This document shows positions 1 to 8,294 of a DNA stretch of 60,842 bases, piece after piece. Every line of letters begins with the position of its first letter. Within the stretch, counting starts at the first letter, position 1. Both the position numbers and the translations under genes were made by a program. Below the pieces are notes generated by a model. It searched no databases. It worked only from the letters and a program-made list of their open reading frames with translations, and had not been told where the DNA came from. The DNA comes from Opitutales bacterium (GTDB taxonomy: Bacteria; Verrucomicrobiota; Verrucomicrobiia; Opitutales; Oceanipulchritudinaceae): positions 1-60,842 of the forward strand of contig JAFIGH010000020.1 in NCBI GenBank assembly GCA_020831525.1, written 5' to 3'.

Positions 1-197
1 ACATGATAGACGGCGATTTCATCTGACTTTAGCCTTTTATCTCCCATAATAAATTTATAATCTCAGAGATTTTAAATTATTGTCAAGATTTGAAGACGGT
101 TCTCTCCCGCCCTCAAGGCTCGCCGGGGTATCCATACAGGCATGGTTCGATAAACTGCTTGTAGATTGCCAACGAGGTCGACGCTGCTGAAAGCCAT
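1..197. other. Intergenic left edge, no supported gene
   Basis: The first 100 bases are AT-rich compared with the rest of the window and look non-coding. Directly after the permease stop on the minus strand there is a 41-codon ATG frame (197 down to 72), and another minus frame ending at 113 gives a protein-like tail (IYKQFIEPCLYGYPGEP). Neither has a recognisable family, and both are too short to call. Confidence 0.4.
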
Positions 198-1889
198 TTA
201 CACCCGGAAAATCGCGCCGAGCTTTTTGCCCAGCAACAGGCTTGCGCCGATGATGGTAACAGCGAGAAACGCCATGGCCCAGACACCGAGCGCGCTGGCG
301 ATGAAACGCCCGTCGCCGAGGAACTGCATCAACTCGAAGATGGCCTTGGTGATGGGATAATACTGCGCCTTTTGCGCGAGAATGAGCGAATCCGAGACCT
401 CGAGCATCGACTGCGAGAAGGCAAGCAGACCGCCCGCGAGAAGGTTCGCGAGGATGAGCGGCAAAGTGATGCGGAAGGCGGTCTTGAGCGGGGGCGAGCC
501 GAGGTTTTGCGCCGCCTCTTCATAAGTCTCGCTCGTCGTCTGGAGTCCCGCCACGGCGGAGCGCACGACAAACGGCAGCTTGCGCACGGCGTAGGCAATG
601 ATGAGGAGCACGGTGGGGTTCTCGACGGCGTTGATAAACGAGAAAAATTTGCCCTCCTGACTCATTGCGAGGTACCCGAAGGCCATGACGAGCCCCGGCA
701 CAGCGAGCGGAAGCATGGCCATGGTGTCAAGGGCGTGGCGGCCCGGCAGGCGCGTGCGCACGACGACAAAGGCTATGCAGACCCCGATGACGATATTTAG
801 GGCTGTCGCCACACCGGCGTAGAAGAGACTGTTGCGGATGGACGAAACGGTGAGGGGGTGGCCGAGGGCCAGCTCGAAGTTGCGCAGAGTCCAGTCGAGC
901 GGAAGGATGCTCGCATACCAGTCGCCCGCGAAAGCGACGAGGACCACGCCCGCGTGGGGAAGCAGGGCGGCAAGGATCACTCCGCCGAAGATAAGCACGC
1001 AGACGGCCTGTCCGAAAATTCCCGGGCGCCGCGCGCCGCCGGCATGGCTCGCCTTGGCGAGCATGGAGAAGGTGTTGCGCCCGAAGAGGCCCTTGCCCAC
1101 GGCGTAGAAAAGGATCGAAAAGAAAAGCATCACGGCGACCAGCGCGTAGGGAAAGGGGCTGCCCCCGATATCCTTGATGCCGAAGAAAATCTGCACCGAG
1201 GTGAGCCGCGAGTAGTCGAAGATGAGGGGAACGCCCAGCTCCGTGAAGGCCCAGATAAAGACGATCGTGCAGCCCGCGAAGAGACCGGGCCGCATAAGCG
1301 GAAGCGTGATCTTGAAGAAGCGTTTGAAGCCGCGGCAGCCGAGGTTCTCCGCCGCCTCCTCCATCGCCGGGTCGATGTTAGCGAGCGAGGCGACGGCGTT
1401 GAGGTAGAGGATCGGGTACAGGCTCAGCGCAGTGACGACAACGACTCCCCAGAACTGCCCCTGCCCCAGCCAGTCGATGGTCTGGCCCTCCGCGAGAACG
1501 CCCACCGTCTCGAGCAACGCATTCACCGCCCCGTATTGTCCGAAGATCTGCTTCACTCCGATGGCCCCGACAAAGGGCGGCAGCATGATCGGCAACAGGA
1601 CAAGGCCCATAAAAAGCTTCTTGAACGGAAATTCGTAGCGGTCGGCAATATAGGCCAACGGCACCGCAATGAGGAGCGAAAGAATCGTTGCGAAGATCGC
1701 CAGACCGAAGGAGTTGAGCAGCCCCTCAAGGTATATCGGGTTGCGGAAGACCTCGACGACATAGGCGAGGGTGAATTCGCCGGCGTCGTAGAACCCGCCC
1801 TGTAGGATCTGCCAGATCGGCCAAAGAAAGAAGGCCCCGAAAAACACCAGCGTGAAGATATAGACAGTGATCGCTAAAGGCTTCGACAT
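198..1889 (-). CDS. Iron(III)-type ABC transporter permease, double-domain
   Basis: This 563-residue inner-membrane protein is a tandem permease: two copies of the binding-protein-dependent transport fold, each followed by an EAA loop that docks the ATPase. The loops are EEAAENLGCRGFKRFF in the first half and EEAAQNLGSPPLKTAF in the second. About twelve hydrophobic segments are visible. Length and layout match the FbpB/ThiP/PhnV-type permeases that import ferric iron, thiamine or 2-aminoethylphosphonate. Ferric iron is the commonest substrate of such fusions, but no binding protein or ATPase is in view to decide, and nothing downstream within the window supplies them. The partner genes may lie to the left of the window or elsewhere. 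It diverges from the PP2C gene. Confidence 0.85.
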   Translation of the reverse strand: MSKPLAITVYIFTLVFFGAFFLWPIWQILQGGFYDAGEFTLAYVVEVFRNPIYLEGLLNSFGLAIFATILSLLIAVPLAYIADRYEFPFKKLFMGLVLLPIMLPPFVGAIGVKQIFGQYGAVNALLETVGVLAEGQTIDWLGQGQFWGVVVVTALSLYPILYLNAVASLANIDPAMEEAAENLGCRGFKRFFKITLPLMRPGLFAGCTIVFIWAFTELGVPLIFDYSRLTSVQIFFGIKDIGGSPFPYALVAVMLFFSILFYAVGKGLFGRNTFSMLAKASHAGGARRPGIFGQAVCVLIFGGVILAALLPHAGVVLVAFAGDWYASILPLDWTLRNFELALGHPLTVSSIRNSLFYAGVATALNIVIGVCIAFVVVRTRLPGRHALDTMAMLPLAVPGLVMAFGYLAMSQEGKFFSFINAVENPTVLLIIAYAVRKLPFVVRSAVAGLQTTSETYEEAAQNLGSPPLKTAFRITLPLILANLLAGGLLAFSQSMLEVSDSLILAQKAQYYPITKAIFELMQFLGDGRFIASALGVWAMAFLAVTIIGASLLLGKKLGAIFRV

Positions 1890-1997
1890 CGGTCCACATA
1901 AGGAAGGTTCAACGGGTGCAGAGGTTCGGTCCCCGAACCCCCGGCGTCAAGGCTCTCGACCGCCAATGCGGTATTTGCTTCCGGTTTCGGTCGACTT

Positions 1998-2013
1998 GTG
2001 ACAGGTTTGTCAC
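1998..2013. promoter_or_regulatory. Perfect 6-bp inverted repeat between divergent genes
   Basis: GTGACA and TGTCAC are separated by GGTT in the 178-base gap between the ABC permease and the PP2C gene. The TGTGA...TCAC look recalls CRP/FNR-type sites, but the half-site spacing is two bases wider than the CRP consensus. It could serve either divergent promoter. This is inferred from symmetry and position only. Confidence 0.4.
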
Positions 2014-2067
2014 CCTGCGTTCATTCCGATTGCCGCCAGAGGCGGGTACGGGCGACGCACCTACCGA

Positions 2068-2778
2068 ATGAAAATTCTAAGCTACGGAGAAACCCACCGC
2101 GGTCGAGTGCGCGCGCACAATGAAGACGCGGTTCTCGTCCGAGGGGACCTCGGTCTCTTTGCCGTCGCCGACGGCGTCGGGGGCCTTCCCGACGGAGACT
2201 ACGCAAGCGAACGAGCACTCGAACTCTTGGCAGCCAAAGTCGGCGAGGCGGCGGACGGCGCCGTCGATCTCGAAGCCGTCCTCGCCGGAATCAACCGGTC
2301 AATCCTCCTTGAAGGACACCGCCGCCATCCCCGCGTCGGAATCGCCACGACGTTAACCTGTCTGCTCGTGCGGAACGAACGTGTCTGGATCGGCCATTTA
2401 GGCGACTCAATGGCGTGGCGCCTGCGCGACAACCACCTCCGCACACTGACCACCGAACACACTGTCGCCGCCGAAATCCAGGGCCGCCGCGAATCCGTTC
2501 CAAGCGAAACCATGCCCGGCCACTACTACCACACACTCACCCGCTGCATCGGCGAAAGCGAACCGACCGCACCGGAAATCATCGCCATGGAAACCGCGTC
2601 ACGGGACCGCTTTCTCCTCGCCTCCGACGGCCTCACGAAGGTCATCCGCCGCCAGGAAATCCACGCCCTTTTCCACGCCGCCTCTTCACCGGAAGACGCT
2701 ACCCGTGCGCTCATGAAAAAAGCGCTCGCCATGGGTGCCCCGGACAACGTGAGCGTCGTCTCCCTCTTTGTGGCCTGA
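2068..2778 (+). CDS. PP2C-family serine/threonine protein phosphatase
   Basis: A 236-residue soluble phosphatase of the PPM/PP2C family, which removes phosphate from Ser/Thr residues using two divalent metals. All metal-binding motifs are present: NED at 18-20, VADGVGG at 33-39, GDS at 112-114, ASDGL at 185-189 and PDN at 225-227. It is near the minimal length for bacterial stand-alone PP2C enzymes (about 240) and has no extra domain or membrane segment. No cognate kinase is visible in the window, which is unusual because such enzymes are often paired with one. The next two genes, a DUF4384 membrane protein and a caspase-like protease, follow on the same strand after 151 bases. Confidence 0.9.
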   Translation: MKILSYGETHRGRVRAHNEDAVLVRGDLGLFAVADGVGGLPDGDYASERALELLAAKVGEAADGAVDLEAVLAGINRSILLEGHRRHPRVGIATTLTCLLVRNERVWIGHLGDSMAWRLRDNHLRTLTTEHTVAAEIQGRRESVPSETMPGHYYHTLTRCIGESEPTAPEIIAMETASRDRFLLASDGLTKVIRRQEIHALFHAASSPEDATRALMKKALAMGAPDNVSVVSLFVA

Positions 2779-2838
2779 GGCAGAGTCGCCGCCGCGCACG
2801 GCAGATTCCCGGCCCGGAAGCGGGCTTGGAATCGGGAA

Positions 2839-2867
2839 TTGACATGCTCCCCGTATATCCGTAACGA
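2839..2867 (+). promoter_or_regulatory. Candidate sigma70-like promoter before the DUF4384/caspase pair
   Basis: A consensus TTGACA (2839-2844) is followed after 17 bases by TAACGA (2862-2867), a weak -10 match. It sits about 60 bases ahead of the DUF4384 gene, so the DUF4384/caspase pair could be transcribed separately from the PP2C gene. Confidence 0.35.
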
Positions 2868-2929
2868 TTTCAAAACGGTCGTTGTCTAACTCTCCTTACA
2901 ACGTATCTCCATTTTGAACCTCTCCATTC

Positions 2930-3712
2930 ATGGCGGACTCACGCACAACGGAGGTAGCGAGCACACCGCTTCGGGCGATCATTGAACGCCTGCAACATCC
3001 GGTTTTGCTCTTCAGTCTAGGCATCGCCCTCGTCATCGTGAGCGGATTCCAGCTCTTCGGCGAGCAGGCGAATCTGGGCGTCGGCGCGCTGCTCCTGGTC
3101 TTCGCGGCCGGGCTCGGCGTCTTTGCCCTTATGGAGACCCGCCGACCGACCGGGACCGACCCGGGTAAGCGCCTTTCAGCTCTTGGTCCCGGCGTATCCG
3201 GCCCGCTGCACGTCCGGCTGTGGCTCGACGCAGAGGCTGCAGGCGCAGCCGCGGGATCGCGTTCGATACGCATCGAAGCCGCACCGGAAGCACAGGCGAA
3301 AACCAACCTCCTGCGCATTGGTTCGCTCGTCCGTTTCAATGTCTCGGTCAGCCACAACTGCCACCTTACGCTCGTTAATATCGGAACCGACGGAAACCTT
3401 GCGCTCCTGTTTCCGAACGAACGGCACGGTGACAACCGCGTCCGCGCCGGAGAGACAGTAAGCATCCCGGACGACGCCCACGCCTTCCGCTTCCGACTTG
3501 CGCCCCCGCCGGGAATCGACCGCGTCAAGGCCATTGTCTCGCTGGATCCTGTCCGCATCACCGCAGCCGACCTGAGCGGCGGGCAGGACGCCCCGGGCGG
3601 GCGTTCCCGCGCGGGCACAGCACGCGCCGTCGAGGTCATCGAGCGCGAAGCCCGCCGCCTCGACCCCGCGCGCTGGGCGGAAGCGCACGTCGAATTCGAA
3701 GTTACACCATGA
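2930..3712 (+). CDS. Membrane-anchored DUF4384-domain protein
   Basis: A 260-residue protein with two hydrophobic segments near the N-terminus (about 24-43 and 48-68), followed by a beta-rich domain at roughly 105-200 that fits DUF4384. Its pattern includes TLVNIGTDGNLALLFPNE, then an extracted-basic NRVRAGETVSIP stretch and an APPPGIDRVKAIVS strand. DUF4384 domains are often found fused to or next to kinases and caspase-like peptidases, and their biochemical role is unknown. Its stop overlaps the start of the caspase gene (ATGA), so the two are translationally coupled. It may tether or sense for the protease; that is inference. Confidence 0.75.
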   Translation: MADSRTTEVASTPLRAIIERLQHPVLLFSLGIALVIVSGFQLFGEQANLGVGALLLVFAAGLGVFALMETRRPTGTDPGKRLSALGPGVSGPLHVRLWLDAEAAGAAAGSRSIRIEAAPEAQAKTNLLRIGSLVRFNVSVSHNCHLTLVNIGTDGNLALLFPNERHGDNRVRAGETVSIPDDAHAFRFRLAPPPGIDRVKAIVSLDPVRITAADLSGGQDAPGGRSRAGTARAVEVIEREARRLDPARWAEAHVEFEVTP

Positions 3713-5160
3713 CCACCGACACCGACCGCCGCGACAAAGTTTACGCGCTCGTTATCGGGCTCGGCCGCTACGCCGACCCTCAAGTAACACCGCTCAAATA
3801 CACCCGCAACGACGCCCAGGCCTTCGCCGACATCCTCACGGACCCAGCGCATTGCGGACTTGCGAAGGAAAACGTCCACGTCCTTCTCGACGAAAAGGCA
3901 ACCCTCTACGCGATAAAGGACGGTATCAGCAATTGGCTCGCGAGTGCGACGGACGACGACGCCACCGCATTTGTCTTTTTCGCCGGCCATGGCGGCGTCG
4001 AAGTCGACCGTACCCAGCGCGACGCGGACCGGTTTTCCACCTACCTCCTACCCTACGACACCAACCCGCAGAACCTTTTTGCATCGGCACTTGCCAAGGA
4101 AGTGTTTGAGCGCCTCCTCCGCACCCTGCGCGCACGACGCACCGTCGTCCTTCTCGACGCCTGCCACGCGGGCGGTGTCATCCCCGAAGGAGGGCGCAAT
4201 GTCGCTGTCCATTACGGCGGTGATTTATATGCGTCCATCGCCGAGGGCGCGGGCAGTCTCCTCATCGCCTCGGCGCAGCCCGACCAGCTCTCATGGGAGG
4301 ACGACTCTCTCGGGCACGGCATTTTCACCCATCACCTTCTCGAAGCCCTCCGAGGCGGCGCGGACCACGACAACGACGGCCGTGTCAGCCTCACGGACGT
4401 CTACCGTCACCTCCAGACGAACGTCCCGAAGACTTCCCGGAGGCTCGGGCGCACGGTCCAGGAACCTGTTTTCAAAGGCAGTTATTCGCGCGATATCGTC
4501 CTCGCCGTGAATCCCCGCCGGATTCTCGAGGCGCGCCTCGAAAGCGAGGAGGCGGAGAAACGGCGGCGCGAGCAATTGTGGACCTTCCGGGAAGCACTCT
4601 TCCGCCTTCACAAGGAAAACGGCCTGTCAACCGATGCCTTCAATGAACTGAACACCCTCGCGGAGAGCGACCCGGAAACTCTCTCCGACACCAACCGGCG
4701 AATCCTCGAACTCGCCCACGCCCTCGTCGCCGGCGCCATAAGCGTAGACGTATTTCACGACAGCCGCGCGGCCTTCAAAGCCCATGCGCAGGCAAGCACT
4801 CCCCGACCGCAGGCCTCCGCTCCGGTGAACCCGGCCCACACAGGCCCTGCGCCTGCCAAGCAAACCACTCCCCCGCGAAGGGCCACGGGACCGTCAAGCC
4901 CCCCGCAGCACACCGGGATAAAGACCGCCAAGCCCCCGGAAAGCTCCGCAGGACTCGTTCTGCTGGCGCTCATCGTTCCGCTCGTGGGCCTTGTCGTCGG
5001 CGTGATCCTCCTTGCCGCGAACGCCGAGTCCAACCGCGGACGCGCTATCCTCTGTATCGTCTTTTCCGTTGTAAATCTGCTCGCATGCCTTTTTCTCCTG
5101 CTCGTTGTCACCGTCGCCTTCGACGAACTCAACGGCCTCTATTACGACACCTATCCGTGA
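3709..5160 (+). CDS. Caspase-family (C14) protease with C-terminal membrane anchor
   Basis: This 483-residue protein starts with a caspase/metacaspase fold. The catalytic dyad is visible as His94 in FFAGHGG and Cys152 in LLDACHAGG, and the N-terminal strand VYALVIGLGRY with the YTRNDA helix are family hallmarks. A middle charged region (about 270-370) and a Pro/Ala/Thr-rich linker (about 355-410) lead to two membrane segments near 414-436 and 446-468, so the protease probably faces the cytoplasm. Prokaryotic caspases cleave after Arg/Lys or Asp, and some act in cell-death or antiphage systems. The partner DUF4384 protein overlaps at the start. The substrate is unknown. Confidence 0.85.
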   Translation: MTTDTDRRDKVYALVIGLGRYADPQVTPLKYTRNDAQAFADILTDPAHCGLAKENVHVLLDEKATLYAIKDGISNWLASATDDDATAFVFFAGHGGVEVDRTQRDADRFSTYLLPYDTNPQNLFASALAKEVFERLLRTLRARRTVVLLDACHAGGVIPEGGRNVAVHYGGDLYASIAEGAGSLLIASAQPDQLSWEDDSLGHGIFTHHLLEALRGGADHDNDGRVSLTDVYRHLQTNVPKTSRRLGRTVQEPVFKGSYSRDIVLAVNPRRILEARLESEEAEKRRREQLWTFREALFRLHKENGLSTDAFNELNTLAESDPETLSDTNRRILELAHALVAGAISVDVFHDSRAAFKAHAQASTPRPQASAPVNPAHTGPAPAKQTTPPRRATGPSSPPQHTGIKTAKPPESSAGLVLLALIVPLVGLVVGVILLAANAESNRGRAILCIVFSVVNLLACLFLLLVVTVAFDELNGLYYDTYP

Positions 5161-5179
5161 CCGACACCGCCGCTGTCGG
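5161..5179 (+). terminator. Short hairpin right after the caspase stop
   Basis: CCGACA and TGTCGG pair perfectly around a 7-base loop immediately after the TGA. There is no T run behind it, so a factor-independent terminator is doubtful. The neighbouring HNH gene converges on this point. Confidence 0.25.
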
Positions 5180-5256
5180 GATTCAGCCGAATACGACCGT
5201 CCATCTGTCAACGGCGACCGCCAGCCGATGTGCGGAAAACCGGAAACTTCCCTCAC

Positions 5257-5916
5257 TCAACCCGCGCTCATTTCTTTCTCCATGTGGAGAAACTGCATCC
5301 ACGAGGCATCGACATCCGATCCCGCCGCCACGCTGACAAACGGCCGCGCCTTTGGCCGCGACGGCTTGCGCACGAGCCGCAGGCCCGCCTCGTGCGGCAG
5401 ACGGTTCGCCTTCACGGCGTTCATCTCGCGCGAGCAGGTGACGATGTTCTCCCATGAGGTGCGGCCGCCGCGCTCGCGCGGGATCACATGGTCGAGGGTC
5501 AGGTCCTTCGCCTTGCAGGTGCGCCCGGAGTACTGGCAGGTGTAGTTGTCGCGCTCGAACACGTTCTGCCGGTTGAACTTCACCTCCGAGACCGGCAACC
5601 GGTCGAATTCGCGCAGAAGCAGGATCTTCGGCAGGATAATATGCATGCGGATCGTGCGCACATACTCCGCCTTCGGCGGCGGCGGATTGCTGCCCATGGA
5701 ATACTCCAGCCACTCCGGCGCCGTGTGCACGGTGTAGTCACCCGTGAAGGTGTTGATGACGCGCGCATGGTCCTGCCAGAGCAGCGAAAACGCCCGGCGC
5801 AGGCCCACAATGTTGACCGCCTGCCAGTTGCGGTTGAGCACGAGAACACGGCGGTTGGGCGTGCGGGCGCCTTCGCCTCCGCACTTTTCCCCAAACCTCT
5901 GCCGGAATGTACCCAT
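5257..5916 (-). CDS. HNH endonuclease with most zinc-ligand cysteines replaced
   Basis: A 219-residue member of the McrA-like HNH family. The N-terminal domain (VLVLNRNWQAVNIVG, then RAFSLLWQDHARVI) is the usual partner of this stand-alone clade. The beta-beta-alpha metal core reads LTLDHVIPRERGG followed by TSWENIV, so the catalytic His and the Asn are kept. The four-cysteine zinc knuckle that normally brackets the core (CxxC and CxxC) is reduced to CQYSG and CSREMN. I recall a Verrucomicrobiota/Planctomycetes subgroup with similar changes. The start was set at the ATG at 5916, where the conserved region begins soon after. The target is unknown; such genes are chromosomally common and not clearly restriction enzymes. 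Confidence 0.8.
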   Translation of the reverse strand: MGTFRQRFGEKCGGEGARTPNRRVLVLNRNWQAVNIVGLRRAFSLLWQDHARVINTFTGDYTVHTAPEWLEYSMGSNPPPPKAEYVRTIRMHIILPKILLLREFDRLPVSEVKFNRQNVFERDNYTCQYSGRTCKAKDLTLDHVIPRERGGRTSWENIVTCSREMNAVKANRLPHEAGLRLVRKPSRPKARPFVSVAAGSDVDASWMQFLHMEKEMSAG

Positions 5917-6024
5917 GACCGAGGCCGAGTATGGTGGAGACCGACCCCGCCCTGTCAACCCGCTTTTCCCACCTATCGCGGGTTCATTACGGGCAACCCG
6001 GTACCTTCGGTGGCGCGCCGCCGC

Positions 6025-6288
6025 TCACAACTTCTTATACACGTCCTCCAATGACAGCCCGCGGGCCAGCAGCAGGACCTGCGTATGGTAGAGCAATTGC
6101 GACACCTCCTCGGCAAGACGCTCGTCGCTCTCGTGCTCCGCCGCAATCCACACCTCGCCGGCTTCCTCCAGAACCTTCTTGCCGATTCCGTGAACCCCGC
6201 CCCGCAACGCCCGCACCGTGCCCGACGACTCGTCACCGCGCTCCGCCTTCGCCTGCAACTCCGCAAACAATCCTTCAAATGTTTTCAC
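6025..6288 (-). CDS. hisE: Phosphoribosyl-ATP pyrophosphatase
   Basis: An 87-residue alpha-helical enzyme of the MazG-like superfamily that hydrolyses phosphoribosyl-ATP to phosphoribosyl-AMP, the second step of histidine synthesis. The signature [18 protein letters not shown] provides the acidic metal-binding helix, and [15 protein letters not shown] the partner helix. The GTG at 6288 was preferred because homologues begin with VKTFEGLF-like residues there; a TTG at 6345 would add 19 poorly conserved residues. From memory it resembles the short actinobacterial type more than the proteobacterial HisE. No other his gene is in the window. A promoter inside a long inverted repeat lies just upstream. 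Confidence 0.9.
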   Translation of the reverse strand: MKTFEGLFAELQAKAERGDESSGTVRALRGGVHGIGKKVLEEAGEVWIAAEHESDERLAEEVSQLLYHTQVLLLARGLSLEDVYKKL

Positions 6289-6338
6289 CCCGCCCACAAA
6301 GCAGACCCCCGCAACACCCCGCAACCCGTTTCCCGCCT

Positions 6339-6376
6339 GCGACAAAAATTATCACAAATGGGAAAATTTTTGTCGC
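6339..6376 (-). promoter_or_regulatory. hisE promoter embedded in a perfect 12-bp inverted repeat
   Basis: On the minus strand a GCGACA -35 (6371-6376) and a GATAAT -10 preceded by TGT (6348-6353) are 17 bases apart. The two boxes lie inside the two arms of a perfect inverted repeat, GCGACAAAAATT (6339-6350) and AATTTTTGTCGC (6365-6376), with a 14-base centre. A third half-site-like sequence, GCGACGCAAAA, begins at 6375. The layout suggests a repressor operator that covers the promoter, though an attenuating hairpin cannot be excluded. Confidence 0.5.
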
Positions 6377-6552
6377 GACGCAAAACTTCGCACCTGTTAC
6401 GAAAAATGTCGCCCGCCGGATCCCGGCCCGGAAGGGAGGCCGCGTGGGCACAACCGGATCGGCGCGGCGGACTGAGGCAGCAGCGCGGAAAGGAAAGCGC
6501 ACACTCAAACCTTCTCGTTTGCACCCAATCACAACCATGGCCTCCATGCCCC

Positions 6553-8139
6553 TCACACGCCTTCGAGGTCGGCCTTGCGCACGGGATCCTTGGCGCGGAC
6601 GAAGTCGATGAGGAAGGCGCGGCTCTGGTACGGGAGGAGGCGCAGTTCGGAAGCGGGCTGGCGCAGGATATCGCGCATCTTCGGAAAGCGCCCGCCCCCG
6701 CCGGCGGCATCATAGGAGTTGAGGGCGATGGTGTAGCGGCGCGAGCCGGAGAGATCGGCGCCCGAGGCGTCAATAAGCCGCTCGACCTTGGGGCTGCGCC
6801 GCGGCCCGGAGACCTCGGCGGAGATGCCGCCGACGAGACTGCGCAACGTACGCTCGGCGTAGACTTCTTCGAGGACGGTGACCAGTTCGTCGCGCGTGAA
6901 GCGCGCCGTGACGATGAAATTTTCGAAGGGGATGATGCCCCAAAGGTCCTCGACCGTTTTCTTTCCGGGCGGGATAGGATCGTCTTGGAAAAGGAGACCG
7001 TGCAGGGCGGCGTCCACGGAATACCCGCGCTCGCGCAGCCCGTGTAGAATCGAGGTGCCGATGAGCTTCTCGGAACCGCTCGCCCGCCCGGGAGCATTCT
7101 CGATGCCGAGTTCTTCGGCGATGGTGCCGACTTCGGAGGACATCACGCGTTCGGATTCCTCGAGGTCATTCTTGGCGAGACTGAGAATGGCAGGGTCCTG
7201 CGGCACCCGGCCGTCGAGATGCGAGATTATCGGCTGCGCGTGCACGAGCTTGCGTGAATCAGCATTGAAAACAAGGTCCAGCCGCCCGACATGGATGCCG
7301 AAGTAATTGGCCTGCGTGTAGATTACGCCGTTGATGCGCTCGTTGGGGAGGTTGCGGTGGGTGTGGCCGCCGATAATAGCGTCGATCTCCGGGCAGGCTT
7401 CGGTGATGCCGAAGAGGCGGTTGGCCTGATCGTCCTCTGTCATCCGCGGGCGCGTTCCCATGTGGGTGACAAGGATGATCGCGTCCGCGCCGGCGGCCTT
7501 CGCTTCGTCGACCGCGCGCCGCACGGCGGGAACCGGGTCGGTGGCCTCAAAGCCGCGCAGGACCTCAGGGAGAAACCAATTGGGCATATTGGGCGTCATC
7601 GCTCCGATGAGGGCGATCTTGTAGCCGTTGACCTCTTTGATAAGGAAGGGCCGCGCGACATCGGGGCTGTCACCCGCCTCCCACGCCGATTTGCCGCCAA
7701 ACGTGGCGTTGGCCGTGAGCACAGGCATGGCGGAGGATCCGATGGCCTCCCGCACGACGGGTTCGCCCCAGTCAAACTCGTGGTTGCCAAGGACCCAGGC
7801 ATCGTAGTCGAGGTGGTTGAAGCAGTCCACCATGATGCGCCCGCGTGTGCGGTAGCCGACCTCCGTGCCTTGGTAAACATCGCCCGCGTCGACGAGGAGC
7901 GTGTGCGGATTCATCGCCCGCCACTGCCGGATGCGGCTCGCACACCGCGCCATTCCGCCGACATCGGCGATCCCGTCGTACGTCGATGTGGGAAGGATGT
8001 TCCCGTGCAGGTCGGTGGTGTGCAGGATAGAGACTGTTTCCAGCGGCCCGGTAAGCTTGGCGCGCAGAAACGGCGGGACGGCGGACACCGCTACAACCGT
8101 GCCCGCCCAACAGAGAAATCGACGACGTGTGAAGATCAT
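6553..8139 (-). CDS. 5'-nucleotidase / 2',3'-cyclic phosphodiesterase family, Tat-exported
   Basis: A 528-residue periplasmic phosphoesterase related to UshA/CpdB, which releases phosphate and nucleosides from extracellular nucleotides. It starts with a twin-arginine signal (TRRRFLCWAGTVVAVSAVPP). Metal-site motifs follow in order: HTTDLHGNI, VDAGDVYQG, LGNHEFDWG, a VTHMG histidine and GGHTHRN. The C-terminal substrate-binding domain ends with the NSYDAAGGGGRFPKM loop. The ATG at 8139 was chosen because it places the RR motif four residues in. It is divergent from the helicase gene and seems to be a single-gene unit. Confidence 0.9.
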   Translation of the reverse strand: MIFTRRRFLCWAGTVVAVSAVPPFLRAKLTGPLETVSILHTTDLHGNILPTSTYDGIADVGGMARCASRIRQWRAMNPHTLLVDAGDVYQGTEVGYRTRGRIMVDCFNHLDYDAWVLGNHEFDWGEPVVREAIGSSAMPVLTANATFGGKSAWEAGDSPDVARPFLIKEVNGYKIALIGAMTPNMPNWFLPEVLRGFEATDPVPAVRRAVDEAKAAGADAIILVTHMGTRPRMTEDDQANRLFGITEACPEIDAIIGGHTHRNLPNERINGVIYTQANYFGIHVGRLDLVFNADSRKLVHAQPIISHLDGRVPQDPAILSLAKNDLEESERVMSSEVGTIAEELGIENAPGRASGSEKLIGTSILHGLRERGYSVDAALHGLLFQDDPIPPGKKTVEDLWGIIPFENFIVTARFTRDELVTVLEEVYAERTLRSLVGGISAEVSGPRRSPKVERLIDASGADLSGSRRYTIALNSYDAAGGGGRFPKMRDILRQPASELRLLPYQSRAFLIDFVRAKDPVRKADLEGV

Positions 8140-8294
8140 AAGCGCAAGACTCCATCCCACGAAATTTTGCGTCCACGGCAAGTCCGGGCGGAACAAAAAA
8201 GGAATTTGCGGCGCGGCGGCAATGGCACAGGTTGAGCGGCAGGGTTCTTTTTCAAAATGACACACGCCGCCGAGACAGACTCCCCGTCCCGCCT

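Noticed and set aside
858-1805. 315-codon + strand frame over the ABC permease
   Set aside because: It is very rich in Arg, Glu, Asp and His, as expected for an antisense shadow of a hydrophobic protein, and it shows no family motif.
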